DNA of 64,000 bases from Gracilibacillus halotolerans (GTDB lineage: Bacteria > Bacillota > Bacilli > Bacillales > Amphibacillaceae): NCBI RefSeq assembly GCF_014206945.1, contig NZ_JACHON010000002.1, forward strand, positions 124,001-188,000. Direction: 5' to 3'. The position numbers were made by a program, and so were the translations under genes. This document shows, in pieces, positions 17,398-26,367 of this stretch. Numbering within the stretch: the stretch's first letter is position 1; every line of letters starts with the position of its first letter. The notes beneath the pieces were generated by a model. The model saw nothing but the letters and a program-made list of their open reading frames with translations. It was not told the DNA's origin and searched no databases.

Positions 17398-17841
17398 TTA
17401 CTGTATAACTAGTGTTTCTTGAAGGAGTCGATCGCAGAACTTCTCACATTTTACTAAATCGGGTTCTTGTGGCATTAGTTCTATCTTTAACGTAACTGCT
17501 AAGTTAGTATGGACATATAACATATCCCGGAATAGATCTACTGCCCCGCAATAATGAGCGAAGAAACTATCTCCAGAACCAAAAACCCCTGTTACCGTAT
17601 GCTTGAGATCTTCCGTTTCAAATGCATCATATACTTCTTCCATCTCGATTGGTATTTCTCCATTAGCCCACGTATACATGCCAACAGCGATGATATCGTA
17701 CTCATGTAATCGTTCGGGGTGAAATTCATCAACTGGAATTAAATCTGTCGCAACATTTCGCTTCTCCATATTCTCTTGAATGGTTTCTGCGATGAATGTT
17801 GTATTTCCTGTAACAGATGTATAAATAATTGCTGCTTTCAT
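17398..17841 (-). CDS. Flavodoxin, ribonucleotide-reductase-associated
   Basis: 147 residues. The FMN phosphate-binding loop YTSVTGNTTFIAE (about 7-19) and the AVGMYTWANGEIP and GSGDSFFAHYCG loops are those of short-chain flavodoxins. It is the third gene of the nrdA-nrdB operon, 36 bp behind nrdB. The likely role is delivering electrons for assembly or repair of the R2 metal-radical cofactor, like NrdI in class Ib systems; it lacks the typical NrdI N-terminus, so I call it a flavodoxin and not NrdI. Confidence 0.85.
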   Translation of the reverse strand: MKAAIIYTSVTGNTTFIAETIQENMEKRNVATDLIPVDEFHPERLHEYDIIAVGMYTWANGEIPIEMEEVYDAFETEDLKHTVTGVFGSGDSFFAHYCGAVDLFRDMLYVHTNLAVTLKIELMPQEPDLVKCEKFCDRLLQETLVIQ

Positions 17842-17877
17842 TTCTTACCCTCCCATATAAGCTTGGTAGCTCTAAGT

Positions 17878-18930
17878 TTAAAGTTCGTCAAAGCCGTTAG
17901 AGGAAGAAACTTTCGTGTATGTTCGAGATTTTTGCTCGAAGAAATCTGATTTCGTTTCGTTCATCATTTCATCACTAAACACATGAATCCATGGCATTGG
18001 ATTTTCTTCTCGATTCGGATAATAATTTTCTAATCCAAGCTGACGGAAACGTTTATTAGCAAGGTATTCCACATAACCGTGAAATTCTTCTAAATTGATA
18101 CCTTCAATATCTTTTAATATGAAATTCGACCATTCTTTTTCTAGCTGTACTGCATGATCGATTGCTTTATAAATGTATTGAATGTTCTCTTCTGTATTTA
18201 ATTCTGGATTCTCGGTTAATAGAATACGTACAAATTGAGCGATAAAGTAGGCATGCTGCATTTCATCTCGTTGAATATAGCTAATCATTGTACTTGTCTT
18301 TAACATCTTTTGTTGACGTGCTAAGTTGTAAAAGAAAGCAAATCCTGCATAGAAATAGATCCCTTCAAGATTGATTGAATTAATCCCTAACTCAAATAGA
18401 CGTTGAGGTGTAGGATCTTGGCGAAACGCTTCATAGCTTTCTAAGATGATCTCATTTCGTTTTTTAACGATTGGATCTTCTTTCGCTTGATTAAATCGTT
18501 CATTTTGTTCACGTAGAGGGATAAGTGAACTTAATACATAGGAATAGGACTCATTGTGAACAGCTTCCTGTTGTGAAATTACCGCAAAAATCGCTTTGAA
18601 GCTAGAGTCTGTTACATAATCCATCACATGTGACATAGTAGGTGTTTGTAAGCTGTCTAAAGACGCAAGTTGGGTATTAACACGTAGGAAAATATCCTTT
18701 TCTACATCTGTTAGACTATCCCATTGTTTAATATCATCCTGCATATTAATTTCTTGTGCCTTCCAGAAATTCGCAAGAAGAGTTTGATAAAGGTCGTACA
18801 TTTGTGGATAGGCAATATCATTCCAGTTCAATAAACCGGAAGATTCTCCATTAATAATTCCTGTTGATTTATTTGGATACGTAGGATTTAATAATTTAAT
18901 TTTCGTAAGTGGTTGATTGATCGTAGACAT
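17878..18930 (-). CDS. nrdB: Class I ribonucleotide reductase, beta (R2) subunit
   Basis: 350 residues, ferritin-like helical protein that holds the dimetal site and radical. Candidate ligands are all visible: Asp92 (SLDSLQ), Glu122 and His125 (QEAVHNESY), Glu188 (INLEGIYF), Glu222 and His225 (RDEMQHAYF). Tyr129, four residues after His125, is in the radical-tyrosine position. The sequence is not the B. subtilis NrdF type. The tail (SSSNGFDEL) is the expected C-terminal contact with R1. Same operon as nrdA, with the AGGAGGATCGC ribosome site before the ATG. Confidence 0.9.
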   Translation of the reverse strand: MSTINQPLTKIKLLNPTYPNKSTGIINGESSGLLNWNDIAYPQMYDLYQTLLANFWKAQEINMQDDIKQWDSLTDVEKDIFLRVNTQLASLDSLQTPTMSHVMDYVTDSSFKAIFAVISQQEAVHNESYSYVLSSLIPLREQNERFNQAKEDPIVKKRNEIILESYEAFRQDPTPQRLFELGINSINLEGIYFYAGFAFFYNLARQQKMLKTSTMISYIQRDEMQHAYFIAQFVRILLTENPELNTEENIQYIYKAIDHAVQLEKEWSNFILKDIEGINLEEFHGYVEYLANKRFRQLGLENYYPNREENPMPWIHVFSDEMMNETKSDFFEQKSRTYTKVSSSNGFDEL

Positions 18931-19007
18931 GCTAGCGATCCTCCTTTTTGTACTAAGTATTTATAAAAGAAAGCTTAGGAAAAGAGGAGAAATTCTCCTC
19001 TTTTCAA

Positions 19008-21293
19008 TTAGCTATGGCATGCTTCACATTCTTCAATCTCTGTTTGAGATGTACTACGAACGTAATATGTCGTTTTTAGTTTGTTTTCCCATGCTGCGAT
19101 ATGAAGGTTTAATAAGTCTTTTGCTTTAATATCATGGCGTACATAGAAGTTAAAACTGATTGCTTGGTCAATGTGTCGCTGTCTCTTTGCGTTTTGTTTA
19201 ATGCTCCATACTTGGTCAATTTCATGACGTGCACGACGGTAGTAATTGTACGTGACATGGTCTAAATCAGGTGCTGTTACTTTAAATTTAAAGTTTTTCT
19301 TCTCTTCGGCATACTCTACATTATAAATTGGATCGATACCGTCAGTTGAACCACCAATTTTTGCTGTAGAAGAGTTAGGTGCTACCGCCATTAACCAGCC
19401 ATTACGAATTCCATTTTCTTGTACGCTTTGACGTAAATTGTTCCAGCGATCACTTTCATAGCCGCGACGCTCAAAATATCTTCCTGTTTCCCATTCCGAT
19501 CCTTCGAATTCCGCATAAGCACCTTTTTCTTTTGCTAGTTCCATAGATGCTTGAATTGTATAATAGGCGATATCTTCATAGATTTTATCCGCATATTCTA
19601 CAGCTTCTTCAGATTCCCAATGGATGTGTTGTAGAGCTAGCAAATGGTGCCAACCGAATGTTCCTAGGCCTACAGCACGGTATTTCTTATTAGTAGCTTG
19701 TGCCTGACCTACAGAAATAGTATTTAAATCAATTACGTTATCTAGCATACGAACTTGAATTTTCACTAAACGTTCGATGACATCTTCGCCAACTGCATTT
19801 GCAAGGTTAATAGATGATAGGTTACAAACAACAAAGTCGCCAGGCTTACGAACGATAACAATGTTACCATCTTCATCTTGGTATTCATTTACAATCGTAG
19901 TTGGAGACATGTTTTGTGCAATCTCTGTACATAAGTTACTACAATAGATAGAAGTTTTGCCGATACCGCGTTTATGTTTATTTGGGTTTTGACGGTTTAC
20001 TTCATCACGGTAGAACATGTACGGTGTTCCAGTCTCTAGTTGTGCAATCATAATACGCGCCATAATGTCCATTGCGCGGTATGTTTTTCTTGGTAATAAC
20101 GGATGATTGACAGCTTCCCAATATTTTTCTGAAAAGTATTTATGATCTTCTTCATCATAAAAGTCTTCTAAACCTAACGGGTTACCATTCTCATCTTTCC
20201 AGCCCATCACTTGTTTCACTTGGTGAGGACAGAATGTATGCCATTCTCCGATACTTTTCCCATCTTCGTCTTTTGTAAGAAGTTGTTCCATAAATAAGTC
20301 TGGTATAGATACACCTGTAAAGATATCATGTGCTTTACGGCGCTCATCACCATTATTCGTTTTTAAATCTAGGAATCCATTCATTATGTCTTTATGAAAT
20401 ACATCTAAGTAAATAGCAACAGCGCCTTGACGCTGTCCAAGTTGATCGACACTAACAGCCGTATCGTTTACTAGGCGAATCCATGGTACGACACCAGAAG
20501 AATTACCTTTAAATTTCTTTATATCGGATCCTAGAGCACGGACTTTTCCATAGTAAATACCGATTCCGCCACCATCTTTACTTAAGCGAGCGATATCCCA
20601 GTTGTTTAGATAAATTCCATCTAATGAATCATCTACAGTATCAATGAAGCAAGAGGAAAGCTGACCATAACTCTTACCAGCATTCGATAGTGTAGGAGTT
20701 GCCACTGTCATATAAAGGTTGCTCATTGCCCAGTAAGCTTCTTTAATTAAGTCGATACGCTTCTTTTTATCCTCTTCTTGCATAAGCGTCATTGCGATAA
20801 TCATAAAACGTTCCTGTGGTAACTCATAGAGGTTACGTTCATGGTCTCTAGCTAAATATCTATCTGCTAAAAGGAATAAACCGATATAGTTAAATTTCTT
20901 ATCTCGGTCTGGCTCAATAGCTTTTTGTAGTTCATCCATTTCTTCTTTTGTATACTGCTCTAAAAGAGCTGGACTGTATATACCTACCTTGGTAAGTGTA
21001 TGAACAAGTTCATATAAACTTCCGTATTTATCTTCTGCACTAAAACCTCTATTTTTGGCAGCTTCTTGATAAAGTTGCGTTAGATGAAGATGTGCAGCAG
21101 TAAACGTCCAATTTGGCTCGTCCATCGCAATTCGATTTAAAGAGTAAAATAATGCTTCTTGTGTTTTTTCTTCTGGTGATTTAATAGACGCATCTATTTT
21201 TTCTTTTAGATCTTTTACATCTAGACCGTATTTTGTTTCCGCCTCCTCCAATGCTTTTGTTACTGAGTGAATAGAATGTACATCAATCGACAT
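19008..21293 (-). CDS. nrdA: Class I ribonucleotide reductase, alpha (R1) subunit
   Basis: 761 residues. Ten-stranded barrel enzyme reducing ribonucleoside diphosphates to deoxy forms. Visible active-site parts: first redox cysteine in SSCFIDTVDDS (about 215), the SNLCTEI loop with Asn, radical Cys and Glu, and the second redox cysteine in VVCNLSSINLA. The YNVEYAEEK region near the end precedes two tyrosines for radical transfer. The last residues CEACHS give a CxxC pair for thioredoxin reduction. The N-terminus (about 1-90) looks like only the second half of an ATP-cone. Head gene of nrdA-nrdB-flavodoxin; 78 bp to nrdB. Confidence 0.92.
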   Translation of the reverse strand: MSIDVHSIHSVTKALEEAETKYGLDVKDLKEKIDASIKSPEEKTQEALFYSLNRIAMDEPNWTFTAAHLHLTQLYQEAAKNRGFSAEDKYGSLYELVHTLTKVGIYSPALLEQYTKEEMDELQKAIEPDRDKKFNYIGLFLLADRYLARDHERNLYELPQERFMIIAMTLMQEEDKKKRIDLIKEAYWAMSNLYMTVATPTLSNAGKSYGQLSSCFIDTVDDSLDGIYLNNWDIARLSKDGGGIGIYYGKVRALGSDIKKFKGNSSGVVPWIRLVNDTAVSVDQLGQRQGAVAIYLDVFHKDIMNGFLDLKTNNGDERRKAHDIFTGVSIPDLFMEQLLTKDEDGKSIGEWHTFCPHQVKQVMGWKDENGNPLGLEDFYDEEDHKYFSEKYWEAVNHPLLPRKTYRAMDIMARIMIAQLETGTPYMFYRDEVNRQNPNKHKRGIGKTSIYCSNLCTEIAQNMSPTTIVNEYQDEDGNIVIVRKPGDFVVCNLSSINLANAVGEDVIERLVKIQVRMLDNVIDLNTISVGQAQATNKKYRAVGLGTFGWHHLLALQHIHWESEEAVEYADKIYEDIAYYTIQASMELAKEKGAYAEFEGSEWETGRYFERRGYESDRWNNLRQSVQENGIRNGWLMAVAPNSSTAKIGGSTDGIDPIYNVEYAEEKKNFKFKVTAPDLDHVTYNYYRRARHEIDQVWSIKQNAKRQRHIDQAISFNFYVRHDIKAKDLLNLHIAAWENKLKTTYYVRSTSQTEIEECEACHS

Positions 21294-21319
21294 TTGAGAT
21301 AACCCCCATATACATAATA

Positions 21320-21346
21320 AAAGCGCTCATAAAAAAAGAGCGTTAT
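21320..21346 (-). promoter_or_regulatory. Hairpin in the nrdA leader
   Basis: On the minus strand AACGCTC and GAGCGCTT flank a T-rich loop just before the nrdA ribosome site, followed by TTTATTATG. It could be a weak attenuator or a 5' stabiliser. Confidence 0.3.
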
Positions 21347-21400
21347 TAACAATGATGCTTAGTATTCGATACCCGAATTAGATTCGGATATAACATGAAA

Positions 21401-21448
21401 TTACAATATGTAGTATGAAAACATGTTGTGTGTCACTATATATTGTAG
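21401..21448 (-). promoter_or_regulatory. Two NrdR boxes upstream of nrdA
   Basis: Box 1 (21401-21416) has the core CAATATGTAG and box 2 (21433-21448) the core CTATATATTG, fitting the NrdR core CWATATATWG at 9 and 10 of 10 positions. Their starts are 32 bp apart, three helical turns, the arrangement known for NrdR repression of RNR operons. Box 2 overlaps the predicted -10 region. Confidence 0.82.
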
Positions 21449-21475
21449 TGTATACGAGAAGTATATAATTTGCAA
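21447..21475 (-). promoter_or_regulatory. Sigma-A promoter of nrdA-nrdB-flavodoxin
   Basis: Reading the minus strand: TTGCAA (21470-21475), 17-bp spacer, TACACT (21447-21452). The predicted start near 21440 falls inside NrdR box 2. Confidence 0.55.
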
Positions 21476-21836
21476 TAGCATTTTGTGAAATAAAAAGAGA
21501 AGGATTATAGAGAAGTGGAAGAGAAGCATGTGGGATATAGCTTCTACAATTTTTTAAAAAATTAGATTTTATGATGTGTCGATTTTTCTCATAGTTTGTT
21601 AAATGATGTAAAATTTTAATAGAAGTGAATTTTCATTTTACCATAAAATTTCAGGTGAGGAAATAAGAAAACTTCTTAATATTATTTTAAAAAGAAGTGA
21701 GGAATCGTTAAGATATTTGATGGCCTTGAATAAGCGCAAGAAAATAAAAAGTGAAGCTAAGCAGTGATATTTTGATTTTTTTATAAAGTAAAGTCTAATT
21801 TGATGTAATTATCAAAAAAATAGAGTGATAGAATAA
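21476..21836. other. AT-rich spacer without a recognisable gene
   Basis: About 360 bp between the nrd promoter and the exporter terminator. Several AT runs but no ORF with a ribosome site and no strong fold. Confidence 0.45.
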
Positions 21837-21838
21837 AA

Positions 21839-21875
21839 AAAATGGTGCTGACCGTTTACTGGTTAGCACCATTTA
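21839..21875 (-). terminator. Terminator of the ABC exporter gene
   Basis: AATGGTGCT...ACC pairs with GGT...AGCACCATT around GTTTACT (21841-21873), with A-rich sequence on the plus strand (T tract on the minus strand). Confidence 0.8.
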
Positions 21876-21877
21876 AA

Positions 21878-23596
21878 TTAGTTTTCTTCGTATTGAATTT
21901 TATGAAGTCTCGCAAAGATTCCATCCTTATCAAGTAATTCTTTATAGGAACCTTGTTCTGCAATCCCTTCTTGTGTTACAACTACAATTCTATCAGCATT
22001 TCGAATGGTAGCTAAACGGTGTGCAATAACTAGGGTTGTCCGATTTACGCTAAGGTCGTCTAATGATCGCTGAATCAATCGCTCAGTCTCTGTATCTAAT
22101 GCTGAAGTTGCTTCATCCAAAATAAGGATAGGCGGATTTTTTAAGAATGTTCTGGCAATCGCCATTCTCTGCTTTTGTCCACCAGAGAGCTTCAACCCTC
22201 GCTCACCAATTTGAGTGTCATACCCATCTGGTAATTGCTCAATTACCTCGTGTAGATGTGCTCTCTTCGCCGCTTCGACAATCTCTTCCTCTGTAGCATT
22301 TCGCTTTCCATACGCGATATTCTCCCGGACGGTTCCTGTAAATAGAAAGACATCTTGCTGTACGATTCCAATTTGGGAACGTAGGGAGTGTTTTGTCATC
22401 TTACGAATATCTAATCCATCTATCGTAATTACCCCATCGTCAATATCATAAAAACGTGGGATTAACGAACAAATTGTCGTCTTTCCAGCACCAGATGGAC
22501 CAACAAAGGCAACAGTTTCTCCAGGATAAATCTCTAAGTTGATATTACTTAATACCTGTTTGTAGCGATCATACGAAAAATCAACTTGTTTAAATTCGAT
22601 ATTTCCAGTTAATGCACCAGCTTCTACAGCATCTTTTGCATCTTTAACATCTGGGTCAACATCTAATAAACTACGGAAGCGACGGAATCCAGCCATTCCC
22701 TTCGGATAAAGTTCTAGAATGGCACTAATTTTATCAATTGGCTTAATCAAAACATTGGTATATAGTACAAAACTTACTAATTCACCATAAGAAAGCTTTC
22801 CGTTAAAACTTAACCAAGCACCTACAACTAAAATGACTAATGTTAAAAGTCTTGTCATCATATAAATACTGGAATGTGTACCAGCCATTACTTTGTAAGC
22901 TTTTAATTTCGCTTTACGAAATAGATTGTTATCTTTTTTGAAGCGATCGATTTCAAATTCTTCGTTCGTAAAGGATTGCACCACGCGAACACCTGAAACG
23001 GCGTCCTCTACTCGCGCATTAACATCTGCAATTCGACCATACATTTGATGCCATGCTTTATTCATTGCCATATTGCAGTATGTTACCAACGCTACTAATA
23101 AAGGAACCATAACGAGAGCAATCAAAGCTAGAGTAGGATTGACTGTAAACATAATCCAGAAGGCACCAGTAAACGTCATAATAGCAATAAAGACATCTTC
23201 AGGACCATGGTGTGCAAGCTCTCCAATATCAAACAAATCATTCGTTATTCGACTCATAATATGCCCCGTTTTCGTATTATCAAAAAAGCGGAAAGACTGT
23301 CGCTGAACATGTGTAAATAGCTCCTGTCTCATATCCGTCTCAATATTTATACCGAGCTTGTGTCCCAAATAACTTACAACATAATGCAGAAAAGTACTTA
23401 GCAAATAAACTGCAAATAATATAATTGCAACTGTTACAATGAGGTTCCAATTACCGTCTGGTAGCAGGTCATCAATCAACCATTGTACAGCAATCGGGAA
23501 TGCTAGCTCTAACATTGCTACAATTACTGCACTACTAAAATCAATCACAAATAGCCGTTTATGTGGTTTATAATAAGAAAAAAATTGTCGTATCAT
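21878..23596 (-). CDS. ABC-type exporter, fused membrane and ATPase domains (MsbA/MDR-like)
   Basis: 572 residues from ATG 23596, which has AAGGAG 8 nt upstream; the 10-residue extension to 23626 has none. Six-helix type I exporter domain (about 12-310) followed by an ATPase with Walker A GPSGAGKTT (about 365), signature LSGGQKQR (about 470) and Walker B ILILDEATSALD (about 492). A half-transporter that should work as a homodimer, exporting lipids or drugs. No partner gene lies beside it. Substrate cannot be read from sequence. Confidence 0.9.
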   Translation of the reverse strand: MIRQFFSYYKPHKRLFVIDFSSAVIVAMLELAFPIAVQWLIDDLLPDGNWNLIVTVAIILFAVYLLSTFLHYVVSYLGHKLGINIETDMRQELFTHVQRQSFRFFDNTKTGHIMSRITNDLFDIGELAHHGPEDVFIAIMTFTGAFWIMFTVNPTLALIALVMVPLLVALVTYCNMAMNKAWHQMYGRIADVNARVEDAVSGVRVVQSFTNEEFEIDRFKKDNNLFRKAKLKAYKVMAGTHSSIYMMTRLLTLVILVVGAWLSFNGKLSYGELVSFVLYTNVLIKPIDKISAILELYPKGMAGFRRFRSLLDVDPDVKDAKDAVEAGALTGNIEFKQVDFSYDRYKQVLSNINLEIYPGETVAFVGPSGAGKTTICSLIPRFYDIDDGVITIDGLDIRKMTKHSLRSQIGIVQQDVFLFTGTVRENIAYGKRNATEEEIVEAAKRAHLHEVIEQLPDGYDTQIGERGLKLSGGQKQRMAIARTFLKNPPILILDEATSALDTETERLIQRSLDDLSVNRTTLVIAHRLATIRNADRIVVVTQEGIAEQGSYKELLDKDGIFARLHKIQYEEN

Positions 23597-23715
23597 TGCA
23601 AGTCTCCTTTTGGCTATGATTATCATATTATAGCAGGTCTATTAAAAAGTTGTCCTATAGATAGCTTTTTAAGTAAAATAGGTAGGGATAAGAGTTAAAA
23701 AAGGATGGAAAATCA

Positions 23716-24705
23716 ATGATAACGATAAATGATATTGCAAAGTTAGCCGGCGTATCGCGCTCAACGGTCTCAAGATATCTAAATGACAATGGATATGTCG
23801 GTAAAGAAGCTTCAGAGCGAATAAAAAAAGTAATCGATGAAACAGGCTATATACCTAGTCAATCTGCTCAATCGTTACGTACGAAAAAAACAGGCGTTAT
23901 CGGTATTATTGTACCTAAAATAAGCACCGAAACAGCAAGTAGACTTGTAGGAGGGATGAATGAAGTACTTATTGATGAAGGATATCAAATGTTATTGGCG
24001 GATACTACGTTAGACAAAGAGAAAGAAATTGAGTATTTACGCTTATTACAGTCTCGTAATGTCGATGGCATCATCTTGCTAGGAACGAATAAATCTTCAC
24101 GTCTTATTAAAGGAATCGAGGAGGCTAAAGTACCTGTTGTTGTGCTTGGGCAAGATGTTCCAGATGTTACATGTGTTGTTCATCAAGATTATGAAGCTAC
24201 GAAAGAAATGCTCGAATATATAATAGAAAGGGGAAATAGAAATATAGGATTTATCGGGGTAGATGAGAGTGATCCAGCTGTAGGGTATCAACGAAAAAAA
24301 GCATACCTAGACGTCATGAAGCAACATCATTTGACGATAAAAGAGGATTGGCTTCAACAAGGTGACTTCTCAATCGAATCTGGTTATGCAGCAATGCAAC
24401 AGATGTGGGAAAATGATCCTTCCAAAGAGCTCGAAGCAATATTTGCGGTTACTGATCAGATGGCTGTCGGTGCAATACAATTTTTGAAAGAGAAAAAGGT
24501 TCAAATACCTCGTGATATTGCAGTAGGTACTACAGGAGCATCTACATTGTCTAAGTACATGGAGCCAAGTTTAACAACGATAGACTTTTTAAACGAAGAG
24601 GCTGGTAAACTAGCAGCAAACCTACTATTATCGAAAATAGAGGGGAAGAAAGTCGAAGAAAAAAACTATCATCGGTATAGACTTTTAAAAAGAAATAGTG
24701 TATAG
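23716..24705 (+). CDS. scrR: LacI-family sucrose operon repressor
   Basis: 329 residues. Helix-turn-helix and hinge at 2-60 (INDIAKLAGVSRSTVSRYL), then a periplasmic-binding-protein-like ligand domain. The strong similarity in style to ScrR and the position at the head of scrA-scrB-scrK identify it as the sucrose repressor, probably relieved by fructose or fructose-1-phosphate-type effectors. Two LacI-type operators with the shared half TTCCATAA lie between its stop and scrA. Weak GGATGG ribosome site before the ATG. Confidence 0.88.
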   Translation: MITINDIAKLAGVSRSTVSRYLNDNGYVGKEASERIKKVIDETGYIPSQSAQSLRTKKTGVIGIIVPKISTETASRLVGGMNEVLIDEGYQMLLADTTLDKEKEIEYLRLLQSRNVDGIILLGTNKSSRLIKGIEEAKVPVVVLGQDVPDVTCVVHQDYEATKEMLEYIIERGNRNIGFIGVDESDPAVGYQRKKAYLDVMKQHHLTIKEDWLQQGDFSIESGYAAMQQMWENDPSKELEAIFAVTDQMAVGAIQFLKEKKVQIPRDIAVGTTGASTLSKYMEPSLTTIDFLNEEAGKLAANLLLSKIEGKKVEEKNYHRYRLLKRNSV

Positions 24706-24722
24706 TGATTTTGAAAATAATC

Positions 24723-24738
24723 ATGGGAACGATTCCAT
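24723..24738. promoter_or_regulatory. ScrR operator 1
   Basis: ATGGGAACGATTCCAT, a near-perfect palindrome with the central CG expected for LacI-family repressors. Only the two positions around the core deviate. Confidence 0.75.
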
Positions 24739-24758
24739 AATTACTCATCCATGTTTAT

Positions 24759-24805
24759 AAACTATTCATTTGGGAAAAGATTCTCAAGAATAGTTTCTTT
24801 TTCTC
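24759..24805 (+). terminator. Hairpin between scrR and scrA
   Basis: AAACTATTC (24759-24767) pairs with GAATAGTTT (24788-24796); an inner TTGGGAA/TTCTCAA pair extends it after a 2-nt bulge, then CTTTTTCTC follows. Likely the scrR terminator, lying between the two operators. Confidence 0.6.
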
Positions 24806-24810
24806 AGAAT

Positions 24811-24826
24811 GTGGTATCGATTCCAT
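24811..24826. promoter_or_regulatory. ScrR operator 2
   Basis: GTGGTATCGATTCCAT, again centred on CG and sharing TCGATTCCAT-type halves with operator 1; the two centres are 88 bp apart. It lies 23 bp before the scrA start, in position to block transcription. Confidence 0.72.
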
Positions 24827-24849
24827 AAACGTTAAAGGAGGAAAAAAGT

Positions 24850-26241
24850 ATGGCAACGAACGAGCAAATTGCAAAGCAAGTCATCGAAGCTGTTGGTGGA
24901 GAGGAAAACATCCAATCTTTCGCTCACTGTGCAACAAGGCTCCGTATTATTGTTCACGATCGAGAGAAGATAGCTGAGGATAAAGTTGAATCCATTGATA
25001 AAGTGAAAGGCGCATTTTTTAATTCAGGCCAATATCAAATCATCTTTGGAACAGGTACGGTGAATCGTGTCTATGAAGCTGTTCAAAAATTAGGTATTAC
25101 AGGTTCGTCCAAAGAAGAAGTTAAAAAAGAGGCTAAAAATCAAGGAAATACTTTTCAGCGTGCTATCCGTACATTTGGCGATGTATTTGTACCGATTATC
25201 CCTGTCTTAGTTGCAACAGGACTATTCATGGGATTACGTGGCATGTTAACACAGGAACAAGTTCTTAGTTTCTTTGGATTGGCACCAGACGACATTTCGC
25301 AAAACTTTTTACTATTCACAGAGGTGCTAACAGATACAGCCTTTGTCTTTCTTCCAGCGTTAGTCGCATGGTCTACATTCCGTGTATTTGGTGGTACTCC
25401 AGTAATTGGTCTCGTATTAGGTTTAATGTTAGTATCACCAGCACTACCAAATGCATGGGCAGTAGCTAGTGGAGATGCAGATCCGTTAAACTTTTTAGGT
25501 TTTATTCCTGTTATCGGTTATCAAGGTTCTGTACTACCAGCGTTTGTTGCAGGTTTAGTAGGTGCAAAAATAGAAAAGTTTTTCCGTAAGCGAGTTCCGG
25601 AGGCATTGGATTTAATTGTAACCCCTTTTATTGTACTTCTAATTATGAGTATTTTGTCTTTATTCGTTTTAGGACCAATTTTACATGTTGTTGAGAATTG
25701 GATTTTCACAGGAACGAAGGCTCTATTAGAATTACCATTAGGGATTAGTGGTTTAATTATCGGTGGACTTAATCAAATTATTGTTATAACTGGTGTGCAC
25801 CATATATTTAACTTCTTAGAAATACAACTATTAGAAAATTTAGGCTATAATCCGTATAATCCGATTGTTACTGCGGCGGTTGCTGCGCAAGGTGGGGCTG
25901 CTCTAGCTGTAGGATTTAAAACAAAACAGAAAAAGTTAAAAGCATTAGCGTATCCATCCTCGCTATCTGCCTTTTTAGGAATTACCGAGCCAGCTATTTT
26001 TGGTGTTAATTTACGACATGGAATGCCTTTCGTGATGGGGTTAATTGGTGGTGCCGTTGGAGGATTCATCGCCTCGTTATTCCAGTTAAAAGCAACAGGT
26101 ATGTCAATTACTGTTATACCTGGACTATTGCTTTTCCTTAATGAACAGATTTTTATGTATATCTTAGTTAACGTAGTAGCAATTGCGACGGCTTTTGCAC
26201 TAACATATTTCTTTGGATTTAAAGATAAAGAATCAATATAA
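24850..26241 (+). CDS. scrA: Sucrose-specific PTS enzyme IIBC
   Basis: 463 residues. N-terminal EIIB domain with the phosphorylated Cys27 in SFAHCATRLR; the rest is a glucose-superfamily EIIC membrane domain (about 105-455) with GVHHIFNFLEIQ and the ITEPAIFGVNLR substrate loop. Imports sucrose as sucrose-6-phosphate. No EIIA domain is fused, so an external EIIA-Glc is needed; the one encoded at 62.1 kb could supply it. AAAGGAGG precedes the ATG. First structural gene of the sucrose operon. Confidence 0.92.
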   Translation: MATNEQIAKQVIEAVGGEENIQSFAHCATRLRIIVHDREKIAEDKVESIDKVKGAFFNSGQYQIIFGTGTVNRVYEAVQKLGITGSSKEEVKKEAKNQGNTFQRAIRTFGDVFVPIIPVLVATGLFMGLRGMLTQEQVLSFFGLAPDDISQNFLLFTEVLTDTAFVFLPALVAWSTFRVFGGTPVIGLVLGLMLVSPALPNAWAVASGDADPLNFLGFIPVIGYQGSVLPAFVAGLVGAKIEKFFRKRVPEALDLIVTPFIVLLIMSILSLFVLGPILHVVENWIFTGTKALLELPLGISGLIIGGLNQIIVITGVHHIFNFLEIQLLENLGYNPYNPIVTAAVAAQGGAALAVGFKTKQKKLKALAYPSSLSAFLGITEPAIFGVNLRHGMPFVMGLIGGAVGGFIASLFQLKATGMSITVIPGLLLFLNEQIFMYILVNVVAIATAFALTYFFGFKDKESI

Positions 26242-26367
26242 ATAGAGAAACAGGCAGTAGGTGAGTCTAAATGAAGATTTTTCATTGGTCTCACCAATGC
26301 CATTTTATAGGGATATGGAAGAATCAACACAATAACAATTATTTTAACTACTGAAGGAGATGATAGG

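Noticed and set aside
17398-17841. Calling the RNR-linked flavodoxin NrdI
   Set aside because: The TSVTGNT loop and overall length are those of normal flavodoxins; NrdI proteins have a different N-terminal motif.
25845-26330. Minus-strand ORF of 161 codons
   Set aside because: Antisense to the scrA membrane domain; composition reflects the complement of hydrophobic codons.
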